A stretch of DNA of 64,000 nt from Cohnella sp. WQ 127256 (GCF_024519285.1 NZ_JAMZCY010000004.1:726736-790735), one strand, 5' to 3'. Numbered from the stretch's first letter, positions 44,641-55,573 are shown. The notes: a model not told the origin generated them from the sequence alone. Numbers and translations: made by a program.

Positions 44641-45456
44641 CTAACGTTTAGGAATTCTAATAATAATCTCGTAATGATCTTCGCAATCTTTTTCACTCGA
44701 CTTGATCGGTATACCCGATCCCGTAACCATATCCACCGATTGACGAATCGTATTTAAGGCTAAGCGTACATCCTTCGTAAAAGAGACCCGCTTTGATTTC
44801 TTCGGCTTAGTAGCTTCCAAGTAAAACGCGATCCTAATCTCCGTTTGCTTAACATTAAGATCCTTCTCAATGATCTCACTAAGCATTTTGTTCTGAGCGT
44901 CTTCATTAGGAAGAGACAGCAAAGCTCTGCCGTGCCGTTCAGTAATCTTTCGTTCAAGTAAAGCTTGCCGCACGGTTTCACCCAATTGTAATAAACGAAT
45001 CTTATTAGCAATTGTAGATTGGCTCTTACCCAACCTCTGTGCCAAGCTTTCTTGCGTCAACTGGTGCAAATCGATTAAATTTTGATACGCGATGGCTTCT
45101 TCTAGTGCAGTTAACCCTTCGCGTTGCAAATTTTCGATAAGAGCCACGGATGCAGCCTGTGAATCATTAATTTCCCTAATGATCCCTGGGATATAATCCA
45201 TCCCAAGCTTCGTAACCGCACGCCAACGACGTTCACCTGCAATGATTTCAAACTTACCATTACGCACCCTGACTACAATTGGCTGAATAATACCGTGGGT
45301 TTTAATGGTTTGGCACAATTCATCAATTCGATCATCATCAAATACGGACCTAGGCTGATATGGACTAGGCACGATTTCATGAATAGGTAACTGTTTAACT
45401 TCTTCTTGATTGCTTCGCTCAGATAAGCCGAGCAGTCTTGAGAATTGCTCTTTCAT
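44641..45456 (-). CDS. noc: Nucleoid occlusion protein Noc
   Basis: 271 aa ParB paralogue: [15 protein letters not shown]ase motif, [14 protein letters not shown] (about 130-160, [19 protein letters not shown]) and a C-terminal domain. The N-terminal amphipathic membrane-targeting helix [11 protein letters not shown], characteristic of Noc and absent from ParB, is visible. Blocks Z-ring assembly over the nucleoid. It lies between parA and rsmG as in Bacilli. Confidence 0.94.
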   Translation of the reverse strand: MKEQFSRLLGLSERSNQEEVKQLPIHEIVPSPYQPRSVFDDDRIDELCQTIKTHGIIQPIVVRVRNGKFEIIAGERRWRAVTKLGMDYIPGIIREINDSQAASVALIENLQREGLTALEEAIAYQNLIDLHQLTQESLAQRLGKSQSTIANKIRLLQLGETVRQALLERKITERHGRALLSLPNEDAQNKMLSEIIEKDLNVKQTEIRIAFYLEATKPKKSKRVSFTKDVRLALNTIRQSVDMVTGSGIPIKSSEKDCEDHYEIIIRIPKR

Positions 45457-45516
45457 TTCTCTCGGATCACCACATTAAGTAAGATAGGCGGATAATTTAT
45501 GTGTCCATAGCGACGA

Positions 45517-45548
45517 AAAAGCGCCGCTAATTCTCGCCAGAAGGCGCA
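45517..45548 (-). terminator. Terminator after rsmG
   Basis: Stem GCGCC/GGCGC with an inner AT-rich loop followed by TTTTTCG on the minus strand, between the parS pair and noc. Confidence 0.55.
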
Positions 45549-45706
45549 TATGCGGCACACTAATCTGTTAATCTATTATATTCGCTATCCCTGCCCTATT
45601 CTCCTGCCTAAAATAAAACTTTAACAATAAGCAAATAGAGTTAGGTTACAGCTTGAATGCTCCGATAATACCAAGGTTATCACTATTGTTTAAGACTATC
45701 AAACGC

Positions 45707-45767
45707 CAAAATGTTCCACGTGAAACATTGCGTCTAGCGAGTGCAATGTTTCACGTGGAACATTTTG
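45707..45767. other. Two parS sites forming a 25-bp perfect palindrome
   Basis: parS TGTTCCACGTGAAACA (45712-45727) and its inverted copy TGTTTCACGTGGAACA (45747-45762). Flanking bases match too, so 45707-45731 and 45743-45767 are perfect 25-bp inverted repeats around 11 bp. Located 15 bp after the rsmG stop. Confidence 0.93.
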
Positions 45768-45782
45768 TTTGGGCATCATTCA

Positions 45783-46535
45783 TTATTTTATGGTGTTGGC
45801 TTTTTCCGGCTTCAAAAGCGGTGTTTTCAGCGGGATTCCCGACTTCCGTGGGTAAGTCGATGGAGTTGGTCCCTTTTTAGAACAAATGATCAAATGACGA
45901 TCTGCGCCCTCCGTTGGGAGCATTAACTGTTTTACATCTAGGATCTTAGCGTTAAGCTTCGTCAAGCTGTATCGAGCTTCATCCAACTCAGTTGAAATAT
46001 CCGTACCCTTCATTGCGATAAATACTCCGCCTGGACGTACAAAGGGTAGGCAAAGCTCATTTAGTGCTGCAAGTCGAGCAACAGCCCGAGCAGTTACAAC
46101 ATCATACTGATCTCTATGCTCCCTCTTTCTTGCCACATCTTCTGCGCGTCCATGCAAACAAGTAATATTGGTCATGCCTAGTTGCGAGGTAACTTCTTCT
46201 AGGAATCGTATTCTTTTCGCCAACGCATCAATAATCGTAATCTGCAGATGAGGAAAAACAATGGCGAGCGGAATTGAGGGAAAGCCTGCTCCCGATCCAA
46301 TATCCGCTAAAGATTTGGTTGTATCGAATGGAACGACTTCGGCAAGGGTTAGAGAGTCAAAGAAATGTTTCTCATATACTGCATCTCTGTCCGTTATGCC
46401 CGTTAAATTCATTTTTTCATTCCATTCAACCAGTAAACAATAATAAGTCTCAAACTGAGCCAACTGTTGATTCGATAATTGAATCCCTAACTTCCCGACT
46501 TGTAGCGAAAATTGCTGTTGAATGATGTCCGTCAT
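45783..46535 (-). CDS. rsmG: 16S rRNA m7G527 methyltransferase RsmG (GidB)
   Basis: 250 aa SAM-dependent methyltransferase with motif [17 protein letters not shown] near 70 and [16 protein letters not shown]. It methylates G527 of 16S rRNA. Overlaps the mnmG stop by 4 nt. The C-terminal ~20 residues are Pro/Lys rich and extend slightly beyond the usual length. Confidence 0.95.
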   Translation of the reverse strand: MTDIIQQQFSLQVGKLGIQLSNQQLAQFETYYCLLVEWNEKMNLTGITDRDAVYEKHFFDSLTLAEVVPFDTTKSLADIGSGAGFPSIPLAIVFPHLQITIIDALAKRIRFLEEVTSQLGMTNITCLHGRAEDVARKREHRDQYDVVTARAVARLAALNELCLPFVRPGGVFIAMKGTDISTELDEARYSLTKLNAKILDVKQLMLPTEGADRHLIICSKKGPTPSTYPRKSGIPLKTPLLKPEKANTIK

Positions 46536-48433
46536 GAGCTGTGTGACGCCGCAGTTACTCGGTTATAATGCTCCAAATGGACGAGGAGAATTGATAGATC
46601 CGCTGGGTTAACTCCAGATATTCTTGACGCTTGACCAATAGATAGCGGTCGAATCTTGCTTAGTCGTTGTTTAGCTTCTGTAGCCAAACCATAAATGATG
46701 TCATAGTCGATGTTGTCGGGAATACGCTTTTTCTCCATTCTCTCCATACGATCAACTTGAATTTGCTGTTTTTCGATATATCCCGTGTATTTCACCTGGA
46801 TTTCGACCTGTTCCTTCACATCCTCCGATAACGTAATTGGAGAAGGATTAAGGGTTTCCAAATGAGCATAAGTAAGCTCAGGTCGACGAAGTAAGGTTAG
46901 ACCATCAACCGAATTATTTAGTAGCGACGATCCTGCTGCTTCAAGCATGGCTTGAACAGCTTCGTCAGGACGGAATCTTGTTTCTTTTAAGCGCTCGATT
47001 TCAGCTTCAACAAGATTTTTCTTCTCCACAAACTTTTCGTAACGCGCTTCAGAAATCAATCCGATCTCATGTCCAAGTGGTGTCATCCGTAAGTCTGCAT
47101 TATCATGACGAAGCAGCAAGCGATATTCCGCACGCGAAGTGAGCAAGCGATAAGGCTCGTTAGTCCCTTTCGTTACCAAGTCATCAATCATGACGCCAAT
47201 ATATCCTCTGGAACGTTCGATAATAACAGGCTCTGCCCCTTGAACTTTACGTGCTGCATTAATCCCTGCAATTATCCCTTGCCCTGCTGCTTCTTCATAT
47301 CCTGAGGTTCCATTAATCTGACCCGCAGTAAATAAATTCGTAACTAATTTTGTTTCTAACGAAGGCCATAATTGAGTCGGAACAACAGCATCATATTCAA
47401 TGGCATAACCAGGACGCATCATCTCGACCTTTTCCAAGCCAGGGATAGATCTTAGAATATCAACTTGGACTTCTTCCGGCATGCTTGTGGATAGTCCTTG
47501 CACATAATACTCTTTCGTATTCCTGCCTTCTGGCTCTAAGAAAATTTGGTGCTTTGGTTTATCTGCGAAGCGAACGATTTTATCTTCAATAGATGGGCAA
47601 TAGCGAGGACCTGTCCCCTCAATTAGACCAGAGAACATAGGAGCACGATACAAGTTATCGTTAATAATCTGATGTGACTTTTCAGAAGTATACGTTAACC
47701 AACAAGGGATTTGATCCTCCGAGTGAGCCATATATTCCGTTTCGTAGGAAAAATACTTCGGCTTATCATCCCCAGGCTGAATTTCAGTTTTGCTGAAATC
47801 AATGGAATCCTCATGCACTCGTGGTGGTGTACCCGTCTTCAAGCGAGCAAGCTGAAATCCGTTGCGTTTCAACGATTCCGATAGCTTAACCGCCGGTTGT
47901 TGATTGTTCGGACCACTCTCATACATCAACTCACCAAGGATTACTTTTCCGCGCAAATAGGTTCCCGTTGTTAGCACTACGGACTTAGCACCATATTCAG
48001 CACCCGTTTTGGTCACAACCCCCACGCAGACTCCGTCTTCAATAATTAAGTCCTCAACCAAACCTTGACGTAACGTCAATCTTTCTTGACCCTCAATCGT
48101 TTGTTTCATTGTATGCTGATATAAGAATTTATCCGCTTGCGCTCTAAGGGCATGGACAGCAGGGCCCTTCGCCGTGTTTAACATCCGCATCTGGATAAAC
48201 GTTTTATCCGTGTTACGTCCCATTTCTCCGCCTAATGCATCAATTTCCCGCACAACATGTCCCTTAGCCGGTCCACCAATAGATGGATTGCAGTACATGA
48301 ACGCAACCATATCCAAGTTAATGGTCAATAACAGCGTCTCACAACCCATCCGAGCAGCGGCTAATGCAGCTTCACAGCCTGCATGTCCTGCCCCTATTAC
48401 AATGACGTCATACTCTCCTGCACGATAAGACAT
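46532..48433 (-). CDS. mnmG: tRNA uridine 5-carboxymethylaminomethyl modification enzyme MnmG (GidA)
   Basis: 633 aa. FAD-binding [17 protein letters not shown] at residues 13-29, a second segment [16 protein letters not shown], and a C-terminal helical domain for MnmE binding. With MnmE it installs cmnm5 at U34 of several tRNAs using FAD, NADH and methylene-THF. Confidence 0.97.
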   Translation of the reverse strand: MSYRAGEYDVIVIGAGHAGCEAALAAARMGCETLLLTINLDMVAFMYCNPSIGGPAKGHVVREIDALGGEMGRNTDKTFIQMRMLNTAKGPAVHALRAQADKFLYQHTMKQTIEGQERLTLRQGLVEDLIIEDGVCVGVVTKTGAEYGAKSVVLTTGTYLRGKVILGELMYESGPNNQQPAVKLSESLKRNGFQLARLKTGTPPRVHEDSIDFSKTEIQPGDDKPKYFSYETEYMAHSEDQIPCWLTYTSEKSHQIINDNLYRAPMFSGLIEGTGPRYCPSIEDKIVRFADKPKHQIFLEPEGRNTKEYYVQGLSTSMPEEVQVDILRSIPGLEKVEMMRPGYAIEYDAVVPTQLWPSLETKLVTNLFTAGQINGTSGYEEAAGQGIIAGINAARKVQGAEPVIIERSRGYIGVMIDDLVTKGTNEPYRLLTSRAEYRLLLRHDNADLRMTPLGHEIGLISEARYEKFVEKKNLVEAEIERLKETRFRPDEAVQAMLEAAGSSLLNNSVDGLTLLRRPELTYAHLETLNPSPITLSEDVKEQVEIQVKYTGYIEKQQIQVDRMERMEKKRIPDNIDYDIIYGLATEAKQRLSKIRPLSIGQASRISGVNPADLSILLVHLEHYNRVTAASHSS

Positions 48434-48464
48434 TTGGTTTCCCTCCTCACATTCACTTTTATTA

Positions 48465-49841
48465 TTATTTCCCTAGACAGAATTGGGAGAAAATCTGATC
48501 AAGCAAAGAATCTCCCGCAGCCTCTCCAAGTATTTGTCCTAATGACTCCCACGATGAAGTAATATCGATCTGAATTAAATCAATCGGCACACCTTCATAA
48601 GTGGCACCAATCGCATCTTCTAACGATTGTTTGGTCTGATGTAGTAACGAAATATGACGCGCATTACTCACATAAGTGATGTCCCCAGATTCAACCGCAC
48701 CACTGAAAAATAAACCTGATACTGCTTTCTCCAGCTCATCGATACCGTTACCTTCCTTAGCTGACAAGAATACAATCTGATCCTTGGTGAAGGTCTGCTC
48801 GACTTCTGCTATTTCCAAATGGCCTGGTAAATCCATTTTATTCACAACAACGATCGTCGGGCGATCCTTTAACTGCTCAATCAATTTACGTTCGTCTTCA
48901 TGCAAAGCCTCATGATGATTCAATACAAGCAAGATCAAATCAGCATCATTCAGAGCGTCATGGGACCGCTCTACACCGATCTGTTCCACTTTGTCACTCG
49001 TCTCGCGAATTCCAGCCGTATCTAGAAGCCTTAACGGAATTCCCGATAAAGATACGGATTCCTCTACAATATCACGAGTTGTTCCTGGAATGTCCGTAAC
49101 AATAGCTTTATTATCCCTAGCAAGAGCATTTAATAAAGAGGATTTACCGGCATTAGGACGGCCAACAATAACCGTCACAATACCTTCCCTTAGTATTTTG
49201 CCTTCGTTTGATTTAATTAACAACTCGTTGACTTGTTTAAGTACAGAACCACAATTCGAGCGGATAAAATCCGTAGTGATATCTTCTACATCATGCTCCG
49301 GATAATCTATATTTACTTCAACGTGCGCAATCAATTCAATAAGATGTTGTCGCATCGGTATTATTTGCTTAGATAATGCTCCTTCAGCTTGCTTACGGGC
49401 AACCTGAAAAGCGCGATCCGACTTCGAACGGATCAGGTCGATAACTGCTTCCGCTTGAGCTAGATCAATTCTACCGTTGAGGAACGCACGCTTCGTGAAT
49501 TCTCCCGGTTCAGCTAATCTGGCTCCATGACGTAGAACCAGCTCCAGCACAGACTTTACAGCGACTATCCCACCATGTGTACTTATCTCAACTACATTCT
49601 CTGCAGTGAATGTTCTAGGACCTTTCATTACGGTAACCAATACCTCATCCAATACAAGCTCATTATTTGGATCAACAATCCATCCATATTGAACTGTATG
49701 TGATGCAACATCACGTAAATCATGCTTAGACTTAAACAACTTTGCGACCGTTTCAATCGCATTTTCTCCACTTACCCTCACAACTGCAATACTGCCTTCA
49801 CCTAATGCAGTTGCAATCGCAGCAATCGTATCCTCTTTCAT
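48465..49841 (-). CDS. mnmE: tRNA modification GTPase MnmE (TrmE)
   Basis: 458 aa: folate-binding N-terminal domain, a central GTPase (Walker [13 protein letters not shown] near 228, [15 protein letters not shown]) in a helical domain, and the C-terminal catalytic CLGK with its Cys. Forms the alpha2beta2 complex with MnmG, encoded 31 bp downstream. Confidence 0.97.
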   Translation of the reverse strand: MKEDTIAAIATALGEGSIAVVRVSGENAIETVAKLFKSKHDLRDVASHTVQYGWIVDPNNELVLDEVLVTVMKGPRTFTAENVVEISTHGGIVAVKSVLELVLRHGARLAEPGEFTKRAFLNGRIDLAQAEAVIDLIRSKSDRAFQVARKQAEGALSKQIIPMRQHLIELIAHVEVNIDYPEHDVEDITTDFIRSNCGSVLKQVNELLIKSNEGKILREGIVTVIVGRPNAGKSSLLNALARDNKAIVTDIPGTTRDIVEESVSLSGIPLRLLDTAGIRETSDKVEQIGVERSHDALNDADLILLVLNHHEALHEDERKLIEQLKDRPTIVVVNKMDLPGHLEIAEVEQTFTKDQIVFLSAKEGNGIDELEKAVSGLFFSGAVESGDITYVSNARHISLLHQTKQSLEDAIGATYEGVPIDLIQIDITSSWESLGQILGEAAGDSLLDQIFSQFCLGK

Positions 49842-49908
49842 AGCTATCCCTCTTTCAAGTGAACACAGCTACCGTCTTTAAGACGGCAATACACATGAAT
49901 ATACAAAA

Positions 49909-49944
49909 ACGCAATGACCCCCAACGTTGCGGAAGCCATTGCGT
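49909..49944 (-). terminator. Terminator between khpB and mnmE
   Basis: Stem ACGCAATG/CATTGCGT extended by inner CTTCC-GGGGG pairs, then TTTTTG on the minus strand. It separates the khpB-yidC unit from mnmE. Confidence 0.75.
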
Positions 49945-49950
49945 GGTCTC

Positions 49951-50571
49951 TTAATCCTTAAAGCCAATTACAATGCGTCGATTTGGTTCATCTCCCTGGC
50001 TGAAAGTCTTCACACGAGGATTGTTTTGCAATCTCGCATGAATAATCTTTCTTTCCTGGGAAGTCATCGGTTCAAGCATAACTTCTTTACGTGTTCGAAT
50101 GACCTTCATGGCCATACGATCGGATAATGCTTCTAAAGTCTGGCGACGGCGTTCACGAAATTGCTCGGCATCGAGTACGATACGAAGGCGATGATTCGAG
50201 TGGCGATTAGCCACGATGTTCACAAGGTATTGCAGAGAATCCAATGTCTGTCCACGTCGACCGATTAGAATGCCCAAGTCGGAGCCTGTAATGTTAATCC
50301 GCACAGCATCATTCTCATCCACCCGCTCAACAGAAACGGCAAGTTCCATCGCTCCAGCTATTTCTTGTAGAAAATGAATTGCTTCTTCTACACCATCTGG
50401 TAACAATTCCAACTCTACTTTTGCATCTCTTGCTCCAATGAGCCCGAACAGCCCTTTGCTTGGTTGTTCTAATACCTTAATGTTCACCCGGTCTTCTTGA
50501 ATGCCCAATTGGGCAAGACCATTACGAACTGCATCTTCTATCGTTTTTCCCGATGCCAGGAGCTTTTTCAT
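49951..50571 (-). CDS. khpB: KhpB/Jag RNA-binding protein
   Basis: 206 aa: Jag-N domain (1-52), a KH domain (about 65-135, with GILIGRRGQTLDSLQYLVN) and an R3H domain (about 140-205). Jag binds RNA with KhpA and affects cell elongation and, in sporulators, works beside SpoIIIJ. Overlaps yidC by 4 nt. Confidence 0.93.
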   Translation of the reverse strand: MKKLLASGKTIEDAVRNGLAQLGIQEDRVNIKVLEQPSKGLFGLIGARDAKVELELLPDGVEEAIHFLQEIAGAMELAVSVERVDENDAVRINITGSDLGILIGRRGQTLDSLQYLVNIVANRHSNHRLRIVLDAEQFRERRRQTLEALSDRMAMKVIRTRKEVMLEPMTSQERKIIHARLQNNPRVKTFSQGDEPNRRIVIGFKD

Positions 50572-51410
50572 TTTCCGTTTGCCCCCTTACCTTTGCCTTT
50601 ACCTTTACCCTTACTTAAATTTGGTTTTGGTTGAGTTGCTTCTTCAGCTGGTTTAGGAGAATTTCTATACATAAAGTAGTTTTGAATAATGGTGTAGATA
50701 TTACTGTAAATCCAGTAAAGCGGCAATGCAACTGGGAAATTAATCGCCATGACGAAGATCATAACCGGGAAGATGTACATAAGACCCTTCATCGGTCCAA
50801 CCATTGTTTGCTGCTTCGACATCATCATGGATTGAATTAGCGTCGTACATGCAGCAGCAATTGGAATGAGGTAGTAATACCAATGACCCGAGTTACTAGG
50901 CGTTAAACCAAGTTCAAATCCAATAAAGGTATGCTCTCTAATTTCTACATTCTTATAGATGGAGTTATATAGCGCGATAAAGATTGGCATTTGAACAATT
51001 AACGGAAGACAACCTGCCAACGGATTTACTTGATTGGTTTGGTATAGCTTCATCATTTCTTCTTGCTGTTTCTTAGGATCATCCTTGTACTTCTCACGAA
51101 CCTTTTTCATTTCCGGTTGAAGGGCTTGCATGGCTTTCGTATTCTTATACTGTTTAATCATTAATGGAAGGATAATTGTCCTTACAATAATAGTAAGCAG
51201 TAAAATCGACAGCCCGTAGGATCCACCGAACCATTCAGCGAACTTATCCAGCATGAATGAAAACCAATAAACTACATTGCGCGTCCACCATGAACCGCTA
51301 TCCTGCATTTCAACAGTCGTTATTGCAGTCGTCGTTGGCGAGCAACCCGCCAGAAGCACCATCAGTGACAGTGCACCGATGATCGTCCACCATTTGCGAT
51401 TTCGCAACAA
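50568..51410 (-). CDS. yidC: Membrane protein insertase YidC/SpoIIIJ
   Basis: 280 aa lipoprotein: signal peptide with lipobox LLAGC near residue 23, then five TM helices. The conserved hydrophilic-groove Arg is in LLTIIVRTIILPLMIKQ, followed by the C1 cytoplasmic loop and TNQVNPLAGCLPLIVQMP. A Lys/Gly-rich C-terminal tail resembles those that bind ribosomes. Inserts Sec-dependent and independent membrane proteins; SpoIIIJ homologues are needed for sporulation. Confidence 0.95.
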   Translation of the reverse strand: MLRNRKWWTIIGALSLMVLLAGCSPTTTAITTVEMQDSGSWWTRNVVYWFSFMLDKFAEWFGGSYGLSILLLTIIVRTIILPLMIKQYKNTKAMQALQPEMKKVREKYKDDPKKQQEEMMKLYQTNQVNPLAGCLPLIVQMPIFIALYNSIYKNVEIREHTFIGFELGLTPSNSGHWYYYLIPIAAACTTLIQSMMMSKQQTMVGPMKGLMYIFPVMIFVMAINFPVALPLYWIYSNIYTIIQNYFMYRNSPKPAEEATQPKPNLSKGKGKGKGKGANGK

Positions 51411-51564
51411 AACTAAAAACTCCCCTCTTAAATGCCCGGCATGCCGAAATATTCAATTCAATTTTCCACCCAAATACATCCAGTACATGGATATAACTAT
51501 TCATGTCCACTATAACATAAGAAAGAAGGCAAAGAAAAGCTAGGCTTGTTCACAATACCTCAGC

Positions 51565-51987
51565 TTATTTGCCTTGTTTACCGTTGCGATGATTAGGACG
51601 GTTCCCTCTTCCAGCTGATTGAGATGAACCACCGGCATTTTGACTTGATCCTTTTAATAAACCTGCCTTTCGCAGCACATGCAAAATGCTTCCTTCCATC
51701 TGCTTATATGGAAGAGATAATGCAGGCTTACGAACAATCAAGATCAAATCCGTATCCTCAAGCAGCTTAGACGCGTTTAATCTTACAATTTCCTTCACCA
51801 TTCGTCTTAAGCGATTCCGTACGACAGCGCCACCTAATTTACTACTGGCAGATACGCCCATGCGAAAAGATCCCCGCGTCGACCGCTTCCGCCAATACAC
51901 AACAAATTGTGAATTCGCAAACGAGCGTCCGTAGCGGTAGACCACATTAAAGTCTTCTCTTTTCCGAAGGCGCAGTTTCCTATGCAT
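51565..51987 (-). CDS. rnpA: Ribonuclease P protein component, with C-terminal extension
   Basis: 140 aa. Core (1-115) starts MHRKLRLRKREDFNVVYRYG and contains the RNR-type motif (RNRLRRMVKE) that contacts RNase P RNA. The final 28 residues are Ser/Gly/Asn rich (QNAGGSSQSAG), beyond the usual length of about 115. Translation starts ATG 51987, behind a GGTGAG-like site. Confidence 0.94.
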   Translation of the reverse strand: MHRKLRLRKREDFNVVYRYGRSFANSQFVVYWRKRSTRGSFRMGVSASSKLGGAVVRNRLRRMVKEIVRLNASKLLEDTDLILIVRKPALSLPYKQMEGSILHVLRKAGLLKGSSQNAGGSSQSAGRGNRPNHRNGKQGK

Positions 51988-52020
51988 CTCTCACCGCTCC
52001 ATCTTTCCGGAATAATAAAG

Positions 52021-52048
52021 AAAAAAAAGACCACGTGAGGTGGTCTTT
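52021..52048 (-). terminator. Hairpin between rpmH and rnpA
   Basis: Perfect 9-bp stem AAAGACCAC/GTGGTCTTT with loop CTCAC, then TTTTTTTT on the minus strand. It lies 7 nt beyond the rpmH stop and 31 nt before rnpA. Confidence 0.75.
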
Positions 52049-52054
52049 CATTAA

Positions 52055-52189
52055 CTATGCTGTCAATTCTTTGCGACCTTTATGACGACGAGCAGCAAGA
52101 ACTTTACGACCGTTCTTCGAGCTCATCCGGCTACGGAAACCGTGAACCTTCTTACGCTTGCTTACATTCGGTTTAAATGTAGGACCCAT
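52055..52189 (-). CDS. rpmH: 50S ribosomal protein L34
   Basis: 44 aa, standard length: [20 protein letters not shown] to the C-terminus [11 protein letters not shown] at 52189 has a GTAAGGGGG-type RBS. First gene leftward of oriC and upstream of rnpA. Confidence 0.95.
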   Translation of the reverse strand: MGPTFKPNVSKRKKVHGFRSRMSSKNGRKVLAARRHKGRKELTA

Positions 52190-52662
52190 GATTCCAACCC
52201 CCTTACTTAAAAACTCACGTCCATCTATTTAACCATGTTCGAGCCAAAAAGTCAATAAAAAGCCCAATGACATTCCGCTAGACTTATGCACATGTGTATA
52301 AAATCGAATTTGCTGAAAGTTGAAGTTGAACATTGTCGAACAATTACACATCTTATCAACAATATATAGTACTGTGCACAGTTTTCATCCACAAGTTCTT
52401 GAAATTGTGGATAACATGGTGAATTTCGTTGAATTTAGAGGGTTAGTCTGCTATGATTAGTCCATACTTTCGCAGTGGATGACGTAAAAATAACCGTATT
52501 TTATCAACAGCCTGTGTATAACTTTGTGAACAAACTCCCGTAATGGTGGATATCCCTATATTTAATTAAGGGGAAACTGTGGATAACTAGTCGAACAGCT
52601 TTCGACTTTTCGTTCTCCGCTTATTTTTTGTCCTTACGATGGGTTAAAGGAGAGAAATTGTC
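52190..52662. other. oriC, upstream DnaA-box cluster
   Basis: 473 bp between rpmH and dnaA. Perfect TGTGNATAA boxes at 52293, 52406, 52513 and 52578, and near matches (one mismatch) at 52353 (TTATCAACA), 52385, 52501 and 52525. The stretch is AT rich and probably includes the divergent rpmH and dnaA promoters. It pairs with boxes downstream of dnaA. Confidence 0.92.
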
Positions 52663-54015
52663 GTGGACAACCGCAACAGCGAAGTCTGGCAACAAGTGTT
52701 GTCGGTCATCCAAACGAAACTCAGCAAGCCAAGCTTCGATACTTGGTTTAAAGCAACGAAGGCTTCCTTCTTAAGCGATCAAGTCGTTATTGTGACCGCA
52801 CCAACAACTTTTGCCGTTGAATGGCTGGAAACACGTTATACAAAGCTGGTATCTTCAACGCTTTCTGATTATATTGGTAGAACTGTTGAGGTTAAATTTT
52901 CTATAGAAGAAATTAAACCTCCTGAATTCCATGAAACAGCTCCTCAGATCGTCGTCAAACAACAGCCTGCCCTCGAAGAACCAATGATGCACATGCTCAA
53001 TCCAAAATACACATTCGATACGTTCGTTATCGGAGCTGCCAATCGCTTTGCACATGCCGCATCTTTGGCGGTAGCGGAATTGCCGGCTAAATCCTATAAC
53101 CCTTTCTTTATGTATGGAGGCGTAGGACTAGGCAAAACCCATCTTATGCACGCCATTGGGCATTATATTTTAGAGCACAACCCTCATATGAAGGTTCTGT
53201 ATCTCTCCTCTGAGAAATTTACCAATGAATTCATTAATGCGATCCGCGACAACAGAGGCGAGAGCTTCCGTAACAAATATCGCAATATTGACGTTCTGCT
53301 CATTGATGATATTCAATTTCTCGCCGGTAAAGAAGGAACCCAGGAGGAATTTTTCCACACCTTTAATGCGCTGCATGAAGAGCACAAACAGATCGTCATT
53401 TCCAGTGACCGTCCTCCCAAAGAAATTCCAACTCTCGAAGAACGACTACGTTCACGTTTCGAATGGGGATTAATTACCGATATTCAGCCACCTGATTTAG
53501 AGACGAGAATTGCCATTCTGCGCAAGAAGGCGAAGGCAGAGAATCTCGACATCCCTAATGAAGCTATGATGTATATCGCCAATATGATTGATTCCAACAT
53601 TCGAGAATTAGAGGGCGCTCTTATACGAATTGTGGCCTACTCATCACTAACAAACCAAGATATTTCCGCGCATCTTGCCGCTGAAGCCTTGAAGGACATC
53701 TTGCCTACAGGGCGCAACCGGCTTATCACCATACAGGATATTCAGCAGCGGGTCGGAGATTACTACGGTTTAAAACTAGAGGATTTCAAAGCTCGCAAAC
53801 GAACAAGAGCTGTTGCTTACCCTAGGCAGATCGCCATGTATTTATCACGTGAACTCACGGACTACTCTTTGCCTAAGATCGGAGATGCTTTCGGAGGGCG
53901 AGATCATACCACCGTTATTCATGCTCACGAGAAAATTTCGCAGCTGCTTAAGGTCGATCAAGATCTCTACAAAATTATCAACAGTCTAACAGAAAAAATC
54001 AAAAATTTAACGTAA
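52663..54015 (+). CDS. dnaA: Chromosomal replication initiator DnaA
   Basis: 450 aa, GTG start ([12 protein letters not shown]) behind AAGGAGA. Domain I (1-85), a short domain II linker, AAA+ domain III with Walker [10 protein letters not shown] near 152 and Walker [10 protein letters not shown], and domain IV with the DNA-binding signature RDHTTVIHA. Binds the flanking boxes and opens the origin. Confidence 0.97.
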   Translation: MDNRNSEVWQQVLSVIQTKLSKPSFDTWFKATKASFLSDQVVIVTAPTTFAVEWLETRYTKLVSSTLSDYIGRTVEVKFSIEEIKPPEFHETAPQIVVKQQPALEEPMMHMLNPKYTFDTFVIGAANRFAHAASLAVAELPAKSYNPFFMYGGVGLGKTHLMHAIGHYILEHNPHMKVLYLSSEKFTNEFINAIRDNRGESFRNKYRNIDVLLIDDIQFLAGKEGTQEEFFHTFNALHEEHKQIVISSDRPPKEIPTLEERLRSRFEWGLITDIQPPDLETRIAILRKKAKAENLDIPNEAMMYIANMIDSNIRELEGALIRIVAYSSLTNQDISAHLAAEALKDILPTGRNRLITIQDIQQRVGDYYGLKLEDFKARKRTRAVAYPRQIAMYLSRELTDYSLPKIGDAFGGRDHTTVIHAHEKISQLLKVDQDLYKIINSLTEKIKNLT

Positions 54016-54125
54016 AAAAGCTGCTGCGCCTATGCACAACTCGTCCACATGTGGATAGGCGTTGTTTTCGAGCTTTTTCGCGGTTATCCACATATCCACT
54101 GCCCCTACTACGACTTAAAGATTTA
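54016..54125. other. oriC, downstream boxes and putative DnaA-trio unwinding element
   Basis: Between dnaA and dnaN: TTATCCACA at 54084-54092 (perfect) and TGTGGATAG at 54050-54058 (one mismatch), followed by a short GC cluster and TACTACGACTTAAAG (about 54106-54120), which resembles the DnaA-trio repeat array that recruits a DnaA filament onto single-stranded DNA in B. subtilis. The trio reading is inference. Confidence 0.65.
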
Positions 54126-54162
54126 AACATGCTACAATATACAAAATTGAAGAGGTGAAACC

Positions 54163-55302
54163 ATGAAATTGACGATATTGCGCAATGAGTTAAATGACGC
54201 TATTCAACATGTATCCAAAGCCGTTGCCTCAAGAACAACGATCCCTATATTAAGTGGGATTAAATTGGATGCTAGTCCAACTGGGGTTACCTTAACCGCA
54301 AGCGATACCGACATTTCCATACAAAGCTTCATACCACTCGAAACTCCGAATAAAACAATTGGAACGGTTATCAGACCCGGAAGTGTTGTTCTTACAGCTA
54401 AGTTTTTTGTGGAGATCATCAAGAAGCTTCCTCATGAAGAAGTTCATATTGAGGTTGGAGACCACTTTCAAACGTTAATTACATCCGGAGCAACAGAGAT
54501 ACAGCTTGTAGGGTTAGATCCTGAAGAATTTCCAGTGCTTCCATCCATACAAGAAGATCAGGTTGTGTCGATTCCAGGTGATCTGCTTAGAGACATGATC
54601 CGACAAACTGTTTTCGCGGTAACTACGAATGAATCGACACCCATTTTAACGGGGGTTTTGTGGAACCTTCACGATGGTGTGTATAAGTTTGTCGCTACGG
54701 ATCGACATCGCTTGGCAAGTCGAACGGCAACAGTCGAATTGTACGATGTAAGATTCTCAAATATTGTTATATCTGGGAAAACTCTAAATGAGTTAGCGAA
54801 GATTGTACCGGATCAGAACGTAATGGTGGATATTGTCGTTGCGGAGAACCAGGTACTATTTAAGCTTGGTAACGTATTGTTCTATTCCCGCATGTTGGAC
54901 GGGACCTATCCGGATACTTCCAAGATTATTCCGCAAAGCTTCAAAACAGAACTTGTTTTGAATACAAAGTCACTTAGTGATTCGATTGATCGTGCTTATT
55001 TGCTCTCTAGAGAGGAAAAAACGAATATTGTTCGTTTAATCACGACGGATAATGGAGGAATCGAAATTTCCTCAAGCTCGTCCGAGCTAGGTAAAGTTAC
55101 GGAGCAGTTAGAAGTTACTGAAATGCGCGGCGAGTCGTTGAAAATTGCTTTTAACTCTAAATACATGTTAGACGTCCTAAAGGTTATTGATAGTGAGGAG
55201 CTGTTCATCGGATTTAACGGTGCAATGAGCCCTATTATTATTAGACCTAACGACCATGAGAACAGCCTGCATCTAATTCTCCCTTACAGAACGACGAATT
55301 GA
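54163..55302 (+). CDS. dnaN: DNA polymerase III beta clamp
   Basis: 379 aa, three clamp domains; starts MKLTILRNELNDAIQHVSKA and ends HLILPYRTTN. RBS AAGAGGTGA. The ring clamp holds polymerase on DNA. Confidence 0.97.
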   Translation: MKLTILRNELNDAIQHVSKAVASRTTIPILSGIKLDASPTGVTLTASDTDISIQSFIPLETPNKTIGTVIRPGSVVLTAKFFVEIIKKLPHEEVHIEVGDHFQTLITSGATEIQLVGLDPEEFPVLPSIQEDQVVSIPGDLLRDMIRQTVFAVTTNESTPILTGVLWNLHDGVYKFVATDRHRLASRTATVELYDVRFSNIVISGKTLNELAKIVPDQNVMVDIVVAENQVLFKLGNVLFYSRMLDGTYPDTSKIIPQSFKTELVLNTKSLSDSIDRAYLLSREEKTNIVRLITTDNGGIEISSSSSELGKVTEQLEVTEMRGESLKIAFNSKYMLDVLKVIDSEELFIGFNGAMSPIIIRPNDHENSLHLILPYRTTN

Positions 55303-55313
55303 GGCGTACAGAG

Positions 55314-55529
55314 ATGAAAAGTATCGGAATTTCCACAGAATATATTACGCTGGGCCAATTTTTGAAGCTTGCGGATTGTATTGGTACAGGCGGAGAAGTG
55401 AAGCATTTTTTACAGGAAAATAGCGTTCGAATTAACGATGAGTTAGATAATCGTAGAGGACGTAAGCTTAGAGTTGGAGACAATGTTAAGGTTGAAGGAT
55501 TCGGAGCGTTTACCATTAGTGTCCGCTAA
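55314..55529 (+). CDS. rlbA: S4-domain protein RlbA/YaaA
   Basis: 71 aa from ATG 55314 (MKSIGISTEYITLGQFLKL), overlap-free after dnaN. S4 RNA-binding fold: GGEVKHFLQENSVRINDELD and RRGRKLRVGD. YaaA homologues are found between dnaN and recF and are implicated in ribosome biogenesis. Confidence 0.9.
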   Translation: MKSIGISTEYITLGQFLKLADCIGTGGEVKHFLQENSVRINDELDNRRGRKLRVGDNVKVEGFGAFTISVR

Positions 55530-55573
55530 TCCTGACCTCGCAGCCTCCGAAGTCAGTTGGAGAGGTATATCCT

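Noticed and set aside
51411..51564. A yidD gene between rnpA and yidC
   Set aside because: No YidD-like sequence; only short non-homologous frames are present.
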